Source of the DNA: Bradyrhizobium sp.
Lineage (GTDB): Bacteria > Pseudomonadota > Alphaproteobacteria > Rhizobiales > Xanthobacteraceae
Assembly (NCBI RefSeq): GCF_027307225.1
Contig: NZ_DAHUXJ010000004.1
Span: 1-51,850, forward strand
Direction: 5' to 3'
DNA length: 51,850 bases
Shown: piece by piece, positions 19,900 to 27,860 of the stretch
Layout of the letters: every line of letters starts with the position of its first letter
Numbering within the stretch: the first letter of the stretch is position 1
Translations under genes and position numbers: made by a program
Notes under the pieces: generated by a model
What the model was told of the DNA's origin: nothing
Seen by the model: only the letters and a program-made list of their open reading frames with translations
Databases searched by the model: none

Positions 19900-21243
19900 A
19901 TGTCGTATCGTTCCGGTTATCAGTCCGAGTACCGCCAGCCACCTGATCCGGGCCGGCAAACCAGCCGACAGCCGACCAATCCACCCGCTACCAAACCTGA
20001 CCGGAAGGGCTACACGCTGGTCCACGCCGGCAAGCAGGTGCGTTTTGGGCCTGTCGCCTTCTGGATCGTGGTCGGCACGGTGACCGCGCTCGGCATGTGG
20101 TCAGCGGCGACCGCGACCTATTTTGCCTTTCGCGACGACGTCCTGACGCGGCTGATCGGGCGACAGGCGGAGATGCAATACGCCTACGAGGACCGGATCG
20201 CAGATCTTCGCGCCAAGGTCGACCGTGCCACCAGCCGGCAACTTCTGGATCAGGAACAGTTCGATCAGAAGCTTGATCAGATCATGCGCCGGCAGTCTGC
20301 GCTGGAATCGCGCGCGACCGCGATGGGCGCCATTCCCGAAATCACCGGATCGATCAGGGCACCGTCGCGTGGCGCAACGATGACGGAACGCGCGTCCTCC
20401 GGCATTCCGAAGCCATCGCCGATCAGTGACACCGCGGTGTTCGTTGCCCCGCCGGATCGCGAGGCGCGGCTTGAATCCCGCGCGCCGGTCATCACCAATG
20501 CACCCGCGACGAAGGCGGCGAAAATCCGGGGCGTCGATAGCGTGCTCGGGCGCCTGCAAAATTCGCTCGATCAGGTCGATCGACGGCAGATGGCTTCGCT
20601 GACCTCCGCCGAAGACAGCCTGGAATCCCGCGCCCGGCGCATGCGCAGCGTAATCGGCGATCTCGGTCTCAATCTCGGTCAGTTGGAAGCGGCAACGCCG
20701 CATGCCGGCATGGGCGGTCCCTATGTACCGGTGAAGCTGCCCGCCAACGCGGACGCATTCGAGCGCCAGCTCTACCGTATCAATATCAGCCGTGCCCAGG
20801 TCGAGCGCCTCAACCACACGCTGGCGCTGGTGCCCTACCGCAAGCCCGTGGTCGGCGAAGTCGAGTTCACGTCTGGGTTTGGAATCCGCGCCGATCCCTT
20901 CCTCGGCCGTCCGGCGATGCACACCGGTCTCGATTTCCGCGCGTCCACCGGCGATCCCGTCCGCGTGACCGCCAACGGCAAGGTCGCATCGGCCGGCTGG
21001 GCGGGCGGCTACGGCCGCATGGTGGAAGTCGACCACGGCAACGGGCTGTCGACGCGTTACGGCCACCTGTCCGAAATCGACGTCAAGGTCGGCGATGTCG
21101 TCAAGATCGGCCAGGTGATTGGCCTCGTCGGTTCAACGGGCCGCTCGACCGGACCACATCTCCACTACGAAACAAGAATCGACGGCGAGGCCGTCGATCC
21201 GCAAAGATTCCTGCGTGCGGGCATTCGGCTCAGGGCGGGCTAA
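19900..21243 (+). CDS. M23 (LytM-type) metallopeptidase, membrane-anchored
   Basis: The protein has 447 residues: a cytoplasmic Pro/Gln-rich N-terminus, one membrane span near 45-70, a periplasmic region with coiled-coil stretches (about 80-300), then a C-terminal M23 domain (about 315-435). The zinc-ligand pattern is intact: AMHTGLDFRA supplies H and D, and GPHLHYE supplies the HxH pair, so it should be an active peptidoglycan endopeptidase. I use ATG 19900 because GGGAG at 19889-19893 suits it; a GTG at 19894 is too close. It is convergent with prfB. Confidence 0.92.
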   Translation: MSYRSGYQSEYRQPPDPGRQTSRQPTNPPATKPDRKGYTLVHAGKQVRFGPVAFWIVVGTVTALGMWSAATATYFAFRDDVLTRLIGRQAEMQYAYEDRIADLRAKVDRATSRQLLDQEQFDQKLDQIMRRQSALESRATAMGAIPEITGSIRAPSRGATMTERASSGIPKPSPISDTAVFVAPPDREARLESRAPVITNAPATKAAKIRGVDSVLGRLQNSLDQVDRRQMASLTSAEDSLESRARRMRSVIGDLGLNLGQLEAATPHAGMGGPYVPVKLPANADAFERQLYRINISRAQVERLNHTLALVPYRKPVVGEVEFTSGFGIRADPFLGRPAMHTGLDFRASTGDPVRVTANGKVASAGWAGGYGRMVEVDHGNGLSTRYGHLSEIDVKVGDVVKIGQVIGLVGSTGRSTGPHLHYETRIDGEAVDPQRFLRAGIRLRAG

Positions 21244-21253
21244 CCACCTAACG

Positions 21254-22385
21254 CTACTCGACATCCTCGACTTCGCCCATCGCCGTGCCGAACGCGCGCT
21301 GCGCCAGCGTGGACGCCATAAATTCATCGAGGTCGCCGTCGAGCACGCCTGACGTGTCCGATGTCTGCACGCCGGTGCGGAGATCCTTGACCATCTGATA
21401 CGGCTGCAAGACGTAGGACCTGATCTGATGGCCCCAGCCGATGTCGGTCTTGGCAGCCTGATCGGCGGCGGCCTTCTCCTCGCGCTTCTTCAGCTCAATC
21501 TCGTAAAGCCGCGCGCGCAACATGTCCCAGGCCTGAGCACGGTTCTTGTGCTGCGATCGCCCGGCCTGACAGACCACCGCAACGCCGGTCGGAATATGCG
21601 TCAGCCGCACGGCAGATTCAGTCTTGTTGACGTGCTGGCCGCCGGCGCCGCCCGAGCGCATGGTGTCGGTGCGCACGTCGGCATCCTTGATATCGATCTT
21701 GATGCTGTCGTCGATGACCGGAAAGATCGCCACGCTTGAGAACGAGGTATGGCGGCGCGCATTCGAATCGAACGGCGATATCCGTACCAGGCGATGCACG
21801 CCGGCTTCGGTCTTCAGCCAGCCATAAGCGTTGTGACCGGAAATCTGGATGGTCGCCGACTTGATGCCGGCTTCTTCGCCCTGCTGCTCCTCGAGATATT
21901 CCACCTTGAAGCCGTGCTTCTCGGCCCAGCGGGTGTACATCCGAAGCAGCATCTGCGCCCAATCCTGGCTTTCGGTGCCGCCCGCGCCGGCGTGAACCTC
22001 GAGATAGGAATCGAAGCGATCGGCCTCGCCCGACAGCAGGGCCTCGAGCTCGCGCCGCGCGACCTCTTTCTTGAGCTCCTTCAGCGCGGCTTCGGCATCC
22101 GCGACGACGGCCGCATCGTTCTCGGCCTCGCCGAGCTCGATCATGCCGACATTGTCTTCAAGCTCGCGCTCGACCTTGCCGATGCCGGACAGCGCATCCT
22201 CCAGCGAGGTGCGCTCCTGCATCAGCTTCTGCGCTTTCTGTGGATCGTTCCAGAGATTGGGGTCTTCGGCGAGCTTGTTCAGCTCCGCCAGCCGCGCTGT
22301 GGATTCTTCAACGTCAAAGATGCCTCCTCAGCAGCCCGACTGACTGCTTGATCTCTTCGACGAGGCGTTCGACTTCGGCACGCAT
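21254..22385 (-). CDS. prfB: Peptide chain release factor 2, programmed +1 frameshift
   Basis: RF2 releases peptides at UGA and UAA. A first segment of 23 codons runs from ATG 22385 to CTT at 22319-22317, directly followed by TGA at 22316-22314. Shifting +1 at CTT continues with GAC at 22315-22313 and runs to the stop at 21254, giving 376 residues, the normal RF2 length. The codon-recognition tripeptide SPF (in [11 protein letters not shown]) and the catalytic GGQ (in [14 protein letters not shown]) are both present. A single-frame reading would start wrongly at 22222 and lose the N-terminal domain. Confidence 0.96.
22313..22328 (-). promoter_or_regulatory. prfB programmed frameshift site
   Basis: Read on the minus strand, AGGAGG (22328-22323), then CAT, then CTT TGA C. 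This is the canonical arrangement: an internal Shine-Dalgarno three bases before CUU-UGA-C, where a slow UGA lets the ribosome slip +1. Low RF2 therefore raises RF2 synthesis. The autoregulatory logic is established for E. coli prfB. Confidence 0.95.
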
Positions 22386-22477
22386 AATTCTCTGATCCGT
22401 TAGCCCGTAGGTCACGAGACGTCCGACCGATGTAGCGGCGGAAGTCGCAAAGCGCAACCAAGCTCTAAGTGAACACT

Positions 22478-24982
22478 CTAATACAAGCCGCCGGTGCCGG
22501 GACGGAACAGGCTGCGGTCGGCATCGGGCGGTTGCTGCTGCGGGTAGACCGGCCGGCCGTCATCGCCGAGACCGACGGCGGAGGCGTAGTTATCCGGCGG
22601 CGCCGTTCCCGGCTTGAAGGCTTCGAGGATGGTCCGGCCGCCATCGCCGGGACCGGCGCGCAAGCCGGTCTTGGCGTCGACGCGGACCAGCTTGATGCCG
22701 GCCGGGATCTTGAACGGAATCGCCGGTCTGTCGGCGAGCGCCATCTTGAGGAAGTCGCGCGCGATCGGCGCGGCGAGATGGCCGCCGGTCGCCGCATTGC
22801 CCCGGCCAAGCGGACGCGGCTTGTCGTAACCGAGATAGATGCCAACGACGATGTCCGGCGAGAAGCCAATGAACCAGGCGTCCTTCGCCTCATTGGTGGT
22901 ACCGGTCTTGCCGGCGATCGGCTTGCCGACCTCCTTGAGGGCCATGGCGGTACCGCCCTGCACCACGCCTTCCATCATGGACGTGATCTGGTAGGCGGTC
23001 ATCGGATCGAGCACCTGCTCGCGGCGATCGATGAGTTGCGGCTCGGGCTGGTTCTTCCAGCCGCCCGGCGCATCGCAGCCGCGGCACTCGCGGCTGTCGT
23101 GCCTGAAGATGGTGTGGCCGTAGCGGTCCTGGATACGGTCGATCAGCGTCGGCTTCACGCGCCGCCCGCCATTGGCGATCATCGAATAGGCCGTGACCAT
23201 CCGCATGACAGTGGTTTCACCGGCACCCAGCGCATACGACAGATAGTTCGGCAATTCGTCATAGACGCCGAAGCGCCTGGCATATTCGCCGATCAGCGGC
23301 ATGCCGATATCCTGCGCGAGCCGCACGGTGACCGTGTTGAGCGACAGGCGCAGCGCATTCCGTAGCGTGGTTGCACCTCGGTACTTGCCGTTGGAGAAGT
23401 TGTCCGGACGCCACACGCCGCCACCCTGCCCCTGGTCGATTTCGATCGGCGCGTCCATCACCTCGCTCGAGGGCGTATAGCCGTTGTCGAGAGCGGCCGA
23501 ATAGACGATCGGCTTGAACGACGAGCCTGGCTGCCGATAGGCCTGGGTGGCCCGGTTGAACTGGCTCTGATCGAATGAGAAGCCACCAACCATCGCCAGA
23601 ACGCGGCCCGTCCACGGGTCCATCACAACCATCGCGCCTGACACTTCCGGCAGCTGGCGCAACCTGTATTGACCTTCGACCGCGTTGCCGTCCTTGAACA
23701 GCGGGTCGGCGTAGATCACATCGCCCGGCGACAGCACTTGCGAGACCGCGGTCGGCGTCTTGCCTTTTGTCGGGCCTGACGCCGCTTTCGCCCATCGCAC
23801 GCCCTCGAGCGTAATGATCCCGGTCTGCCGTTGCTTGCTCACGGCGCCGCCAAGTTCGCGTCCGGGCTGCAAGCCGATGCGCGCCGACTGATCGCTGGTT
23901 TCCAGAACCACCGCCATTCGCCACGGCGATATGTCCGTCAGCGATTTGACATCGGCGAGCTTCACGCCCCAATCGCCGGAAACGTCGAGCTTGCTCATGG
24001 CGCCGCGCCAGCCCTGCGCTTCGTCGTAGTTGACCATGCCGGCGGCCATCGTCTTTCGGGCCATCACCTGGATTTTCGGATCGAGGGTGGCGTGAACCGA
24101 CAGACCGCCTTCATAAAGCTTCTTCTCGCCGTAACGCTCGAAAATATCGCGGCGGACTTCTTCGGCGAAGTATTCACCCGCGAAAGTACGTGCGCTGTTG
24201 GCGCGGTTGGTGACGGTCAACGGCGACTTGCGGGCCTTCTCGGCGTCAGCGGCGCTGATCCAGCCGTTTTCCAGGAGGCGGTCGATCACATAGTTGCGCC
24301 GCTCGACCGCGCGGTCGTGGTTGCGCACCGGATGCAGTGCGGCCGGCGCCTTCGGCAGCGCGGCGAGGTACGAAGCTTCTGCGATCGTGAGCTCGTTGAC
24401 CGATTTATCGAAATAGACGAGCGAGGCCGCGGCAATGCCATAGGCGCCAAGGCCGAGATAGATTTCATTGAGATAAAGCTCGAGGATCTTGTCCTTCGAA
24501 TAGGCCCGCTCGATCCGCATCGCCAGCAAGGCTTCCTTGATCTTGCGAGAAAAGGAGACCTCGTTGGTCAACAGAAAGTTCTTGGCGACCTGCTGGGTGA
24601 TGGTGGATGCGCCCTGCGGTCGGCGATTCGAACCGAAATTCTCCGCGTACAGGAGCGCCGCGCGCGCCATGCCCGAATAATCGATACCGCCGTGCTCGTA
24701 GAAGTTCTTGTCCTCGGCGGCGAGGAAGCAATTGATGACGAGTTTCGGAACCGCCTGGATCGGCAGGTAGAGACGCCGCTCCTTGGCATATTCGCCCAAC
24801 AGCGAACCGTCCGCCGCCTGGACACGCGTCATCACCGGCGGCTCGTAATCCTGAAGCTGCGAATAGTCCGGCAAATCCTTGGAAAAGTGCCAGATCAACC
24901 CTGCGACGGCGGCCACGGCCACAAGGAACACGACGGTTCCCGCGGCGAACAAGAAACCCAAGAACCGCACCAGCAAGCGCAT
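22478..24982 (-). CDS. mrcA: Penicillin-binding protein 1A (bifunctional class A PBP)
   Basis: This 834-residue class A PBP polymerises and cross-links peptidoglycan. One membrane anchor spans about 8-32. The glycosyltransferase domain (about 50-225) has the catalytic glutamate E90 in AAEDKNFYEHGGID and the second block GASTITQQVAKN. The transpeptidase domain (about 420-780) has SSFK (GSSFKPIVYS, near 485), SLN (LSLNTV) and KTG (GKTGTTNEAKDAWF, near 692). All catalytic motifs are intact. amiC lies upstream on the same strand, with a 710-bp repeat-filled gap. Confidence 0.95.
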   Translation of the reverse strand: MRLLVRFLGFLFAAGTVVFLVAVAAVAGLIWHFSKDLPDYSQLQDYEPPVMTRVQAADGSLLGEYAKERRLYLPIQAVPKLVINCFLAAEDKNFYEHGGIDYSGMARAALLYAENFGSNRRPQGASTITQQVAKNFLLTNEVSFSRKIKEALLAMRIERAYSKDKILELYLNEIYLGLGAYGIAAASLVYFDKSVNELTIAEASYLAALPKAPAALHPVRNHDRAVERRNYVIDRLLENGWISAADAEKARKSPLTVTNRANSARTFAGEYFAEEVRRDIFERYGEKKLYEGGLSVHATLDPKIQVMARKTMAAGMVNYDEAQGWRGAMSKLDVSGDWGVKLADVKSLTDISPWRMAVVLETSDQSARIGLQPGRELGGAVSKQRQTGIITLEGVRWAKAASGPTKGKTPTAVSQVLSPGDVIYADPLFKDGNAVEGQYRLRQLPEVSGAMVVMDPWTGRVLAMVGGFSFDQSQFNRATQAYRQPGSSFKPIVYSAALDNGYTPSSEVMDAPIEIDQGQGGGVWRPDNFSNGKYRGATTLRNALRLSLNTVTVRLAQDIGMPLIGEYARRFGVYDELPNYLSYALGAGETTVMRMVTAYSMIANGGRRVKPTLIDRIQDRYGHTIFRHDSRECRGCDAPGGWKNQPEPQLIDRREQVLDPMTAYQITSMMEGVVQGGTAMALKEVGKPIAGKTGTTNEAKDAWFIGFSPDIVVGIYLGYDKPRPLGRGNAATGGHLAAPIARDFLKMALADRPAIPFKIPAGIKLVRVDAKTGLRAGPGDGGRTILEAFKPGTAPPDNYASAVGLGDDGRPVYPQQQPPDADRSLFRPGTGGLY

Positions 24983-25128
24983 ATTCTAAATTCCGTTAGT
25001 CCCTGCACCGATAAAGACCGGCGTCTTCTGGAGGTATTCCGCTTCCAGCCATTGATGGCCGGTACCGGATGTTCACCGCGGCTGTCATCTTACGCCGCCG
25101 CGAGCGAATTGTGTCGATTCCTTGGGGC

Positions 25129-25295
25129 CCAGTGGTCCAATTCTAACATTCGCATCCCTTCTCAGCGGGCACTTTGCGAATGTTAGAATTAAAGGACCAC
25201 TAGCAAATATAAGTTTCTAGTGGAGTTTTGGATTTGACATTCGCTTTTCAGACTCGCTGCCGGACTGGTAGCGAATGTCAAATCCACTCCACTAG
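25129..25295. repeat. Composite palindromic unit A1-B1
   Basis: Hairpin A1 (25129-25203) has 16-bp inner arms at 25139-25154 and 25175-25190 (AATTCTAACATTCGCA and its complement). Hairpin B1 (25217-25295) has 17-bp arms at 25229-25245 and 25270-25286 (core GGATTTGACATTCGCT). A linker running CTAG-to-CTAG (25200-25220) joins them. The outer ends read AGTGGTCC...GGACCACTAG and CTAGTGGAG...CTCCACTAG. In each hairpin one arm carries 2-3 extra bases. The left CTAG of A1 has decayed to CCAG. Confidence 0.92.
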
Positions 25296-25360
25296 CGCCG
25301 TTTTTATAGTGCGGGCGCTGTGGCCAAACTAGGGCCTCTTATTGCAGCGCGGCGATTTAC
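25296..25360. repeat. Possible decayed hairpin between units
   Basis: These 65 bp lie between CTAG of B1 and CTAG of C1. GCGCTG at 25315-25320 pairs with CAGCGC at 25345-25350, with GGCC/GGCC inside. It may be a remnant of a further hairpin type, but the match is weak. Confidence 0.3.
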
Positions 25361-25531
25361 CTAGTGCCCACTTTCCGAAGTCCGTATTACATCTCAGCAC
25401 GACCTTATGACGAACTTCGGAAAGCTATGGGCTACTCACAAACTTATTGATTCTAGTGCCGCTTTTCTATTTGAAGTTCCTGAACAGAATTCGCCGCTTG
25501 TGGTGCAGGAACTTCAAATAGGCGGCACTAG
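25361..25531. repeat. Composite palindromic unit C1-D1
   Basis: Hairpin C1 (25361-25435) has 15-bp arms at 25371-25385 and 25410-25424 (core CTTTCCGAAGTTCGT, one G-T pair). Hairpin D1 (25453-25531) has perfect 15-bp arms at 25468-25482 and 25506-25520 (TATTTGAAGTTCCTG). The linker ends in TTATTGATTCTAG. The unit matches the copy inside the DUF2155 gene in arms, loops and linker, so C-D behaves as one roughly 170-bp unit. Confidence 0.92.
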
Positions 25532-25696
25532 TGGAGTGGATTTGACATTCGCTACCCATCCGGCCGCGAGTCTGGAAAGCGAATGTCAAATCCTAAACTC
25601 CACTAGAAACAGACAATTGCTAGTGGTCCCTTGATTCTAACATTCGCAAAAGTGCACGCTGAGAAAGGGATGCGAATGTTAGAATCGGACCACTAG
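25528..25696. repeat. Composite palindromic unit B2-A2, inverted relative to A1-B1
   Basis: Hairpin B2 (25528-25606) has 16-bp arms at 25538-25553 and 25578-25593. Hairpin A2 (25620-25696) has 16-bp arms at 25633-25648 and 25671-25686. Arms, loops and linker match A1-B1 read on the other strand. B2 shares its left CTAG (25528-25531) with the end of D1, so the two units abut with a single CTAG. The right CTAG (25693-25696) contains the stop codon of amiC. CTAG to CTAG is 169 bp, the same as the copy in the DUF2155 gene. Confidence 0.92.
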
Positions 25697-27006
25697 TTCC
25701 CGTTGCCGGCTGTCGCCAATCGCTTGGCGAAGAACATGTCGACGGCATGCGCCACCGACCCCACCGTTCGCGAACGCCAATTGTCAGATTGCAAGTGCCC
25801 GAGGTCGTCCTTGTTGGAGACATAGCCGAGCTCGACGAGGACCGACGGCACGTCCGGCGCCTTGAGGACGCGGAAGCCGGCCGACTTGAGCGGGTTCTTG
25901 TGCATCCTCGTCACGGTCTTCATCTCGCCCATCAAGAGGCGCGCGAAGCGATTGGAGAAGGTGCGTGTTTCGCGCTGGGCAAGATCGATAAGGATGTCGG
26001 CGACTTCTGTGGGTTCTTCCGTGAGGTTGACACCGCCAATGGCGTCGGCCTTGTTCTCGGTCTCCGCAAGCTTTTCAGCCTCGGCGTCCGAGGCGCGATC
26101 GGACAAGGTATAGATTGAAGCACCCTGGGCATCGCCCTCGCGGCGCGGCAACGCGTCGGCATGGATCGATACGAAGAGCGAAGCCGACTGGCCACGCGCG
26201 AATTTCACGCGATCGTCGAGCGGGATGAACGTGTCGTCGGTACGGGTCATCACGACGCGATATTTTCCGCTCTTCTCGATGCGATCGCGTAGGGCAAGCG
26301 CAAACGCCAGCACGATCGTCTTTTCGCTGGCGCCGTCCCACTGCGTACCGTTGTCGAGACCGCCATGACCAGGATCGATGACGATCACCGGGCGCGCATC
26401 CGGCGGCGAAGCCGGCGCGGCAGGCTCCTCCGGCTTTGCCGGGACGGCTGCTGCCGGCGGCGAGGTCTCGTGGGCATCGGCAATCGCCGGCCTCAGTTCC
26501 GGGCGGCTGGCCGGCGCCAGCAACTGGACGAAGGTCGTGCGGTCAACCTGCTCCAGCTCCAGCACAAGCCGCGGCGGTTGGCCGTTGGCCGCTTCCAGCA
26601 CTGAGGCTTTGGAAATCTTCGCGGGTCCCGTGAGATCAAAGACAAGGCGTGAGCCGCCAGGCATCACGAGACCGTAGCGGAAGGCCTTGATCAGTCCCCG
26701 CCCCGCGGCGCCGACCCCGGGCGGAAGTTGAAAGGTGACCTGCGGGATGTCGATAACCACGCGATAGGGATCGGCAAGAGGAAAAGCGTGGACCGGAATC
26801 GACTGATCAAGATCGAGGACGAAGCGCGTCTGCTTCTCGTCACCGGCCAGACGCGCGCCGGAAGCGGTCGGAAAGTGGGCATCGGTGGCAGGCCTGGGTG
26901 GCTGGGTCTCAACCGCGGCCACTCGGGCGGGAAGCGGCCACAGCAATGCTGCGGCGCACAACAGCGCGAAACCCAGCAATACATGGCAATTTGCGCGGCC
27001 CGCCAA
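25693..27006 (-). CDS. amiC: N-acetylmuramoyl-L-alanine amidase AmiC type
   Basis: This 437-residue periplasmic amidase cleaves the lactyl-amide bond between MurNAc and the peptide during cell separation. It has a signal peptide (LLGFALLCAAALLWPLPARVAA), an AMIN domain (about 45-160), a Pro/Ala-rich linker (about 180-203), and an Amidase_3 zinc domain (about 205-425) with VIDPGHGGLDNG, SEKTIVLAFA and FVSIHADALP carrying zinc and catalytic residues. The first start is TTG at 27006, ten bases after AGGAGG. The TAG stop lies in the CTAG end of repeat unit B2-A2. Confidence 0.93.
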   Translation of the reverse strand: MAGRANCHVLLGFALLCAAALLWPLPARVAAVETQPPRPATDAHFPTASGARLAGDEKQTRFVLDLDQSIPVHAFPLADPYRVVIDIPQVTFQLPPGVGAAGRGLIKAFRYGLVMPGGSRLVFDLTGPAKISKASVLEAANGQPPRLVLELEQVDRTTFVQLLAPASRPELRPAIADAHETSPPAAAVPAKPEEPAAPASPPDARPVIVIDPGHGGLDNGTQWDGASEKTIVLAFALALRDRIEKSGKYRVVMTRTDDTFIPLDDRVKFARGQSASLFVSIHADALPRREGDAQGASIYTLSDRASDAEAEKLAETENKADAIGGVNLTEEPTEVADILIDLAQRETRTFSNRFARLLMGEMKTVTRMHKNPLKSAGFRVLKAPDVPSVLVELGYVSNKDDLGHLQSDNWRSRTVGSVAHAVDMFFAKRLATAGNGN

Positions 27007-27048
27007 CGAATCCGTGCCTCCTGGAGCTCCGATTCCGAAGTTCGCAAG

Positions 27049-27184
27049 CTAGTTGCGGCTCCTCGATGCGAACCTCGAAATCAAAGGAGCTATAGCAACT
27101 CATTGATTCTAGCGCGGCTTTGAATTTGAAGTTCCTAACCAACTCACGGCGATAGTGAAAGGAACGCCAGATTCGCCACACTAG
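27049..27184. repeat. Degenerate composite hairpin unit (E-D3) in the amiC-rne gap
   Basis: D3 (27109-27184) begins CTAGCGCGGC, has the D-type left arm ATTTGAAGTTCCT, and ends CACACTAG with a decayed right arm. The preceding linker (AACTCATTGATTCTAG) matches that of C1-D1. Before it, 27049-27095 starts CTAG and ends TATAG, with GCTCCT pairing with AGGAGC and a right half TGCGAACCTCGAAATC. I read this as a truncated further hairpin type, E. Confidence 0.65.
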
Positions 27185-27860
27185 CGGCTGTCTTACCGCA
27201 TTAGGACCGCAGGGTTAATCGGGCCTTAAAACTTTCATCCGGAAAAGAAGCTGGTGTTGCCCTCCGGCGACGCCTCCCTTGCGGGGGAGCGCCGATCCAC
27301 GTATGTAGGTGGTGCTGACGGCCAAAATTTACGGTTGTGTCGCGTTCCGGTGCAGCGCAGGAACCTCCAAAGGAGGAGATTTCGGCGTCTTTCCGGCCGC
27401 TTCTGCAGCCAGCGCGAGCCGCGCGGCCGTCAGAGGCGACGGTTTCAAGCCCGGACGGTGTCCGCTCCCAGGTCAACAGCTTGTTCCAGGGACGGCTTGA
27501 GATTCGACCTGACCGCTTATCGGACCTCAAGGCCCCGATAGACGATTGAGGCGCGCGCTTGGGTTTTAGACCTGAGCCTTCAGCGACCGACAAAAGCGGC
27601 GTTTTTGCCGCCAAGTTTTACTCAGACGGGCCGACGCTTAATGCGCCAGACTGTGTTGCCGGCACTCCAGGGACAAATACCGCCGATGCGGGGCGCAAGC
27701 CACGCACGCCGCGGCTCGTTCCGGGAAAGGTGTTCGGCAAGGCGCCGCAGCTTGCGTTTCGGCCTTCCCCTCACCCCCGAATCAGGTGGACCGTCGCGTC
27801 ACCCGGCCGCGCAAATCGCGCGCGCCGTCCTGCGCGCCTGCCGCCGCCAAGAGTTCCAAA
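27185..27860 (+). other. Presumed rne promoter and long leader region
   Basis: These 676 bp precede the rne ATG and have no convincing gene. Local structures include CCTCC-AAA-GGAGG at 27364-27376 and a GCGGC-N6-GCCGC hairpin near 27595-27612 followed by T-rich sequence. In E. coli, RNase E controls its own mRNA through a structured leader. A similar role here is plausible but not shown. Confidence 0.45.

Larger units (their letters stand above)
24983..25692. other. 710-bp intergenic region filled by a hairpin array
   Basis: No gene is recognisable between mrcA and amiC. From 25129 to 25696 the DNA is almost entirely made of CTAG-bounded hairpins. About 145 bp next to mrcA (24983-25128) is unrepeated and should hold the mrcA promoter, although I see no convincing box. 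Small reading frames in the array are products of the repeats. Confidence 0.8.

Noticed and set aside
22222..22316. Broken prfB (frameshift mutation)
   Set aside because: The break coincides with the canonical CTT-TGA-C site and internal Shine-Dalgarno, so it is programmed.
25129..25696. CRISPR array
   Set aside because: The repeats are long hairpins in inverted pairs with different arms, not short direct repeats with unique equal-length spacers, and no cas gene is nearby.
27337..27549. Small 70-codon gene upstream of rne
   Set aside because: No family, GTG start without ribosome site, and it lies in the probable rne leader.
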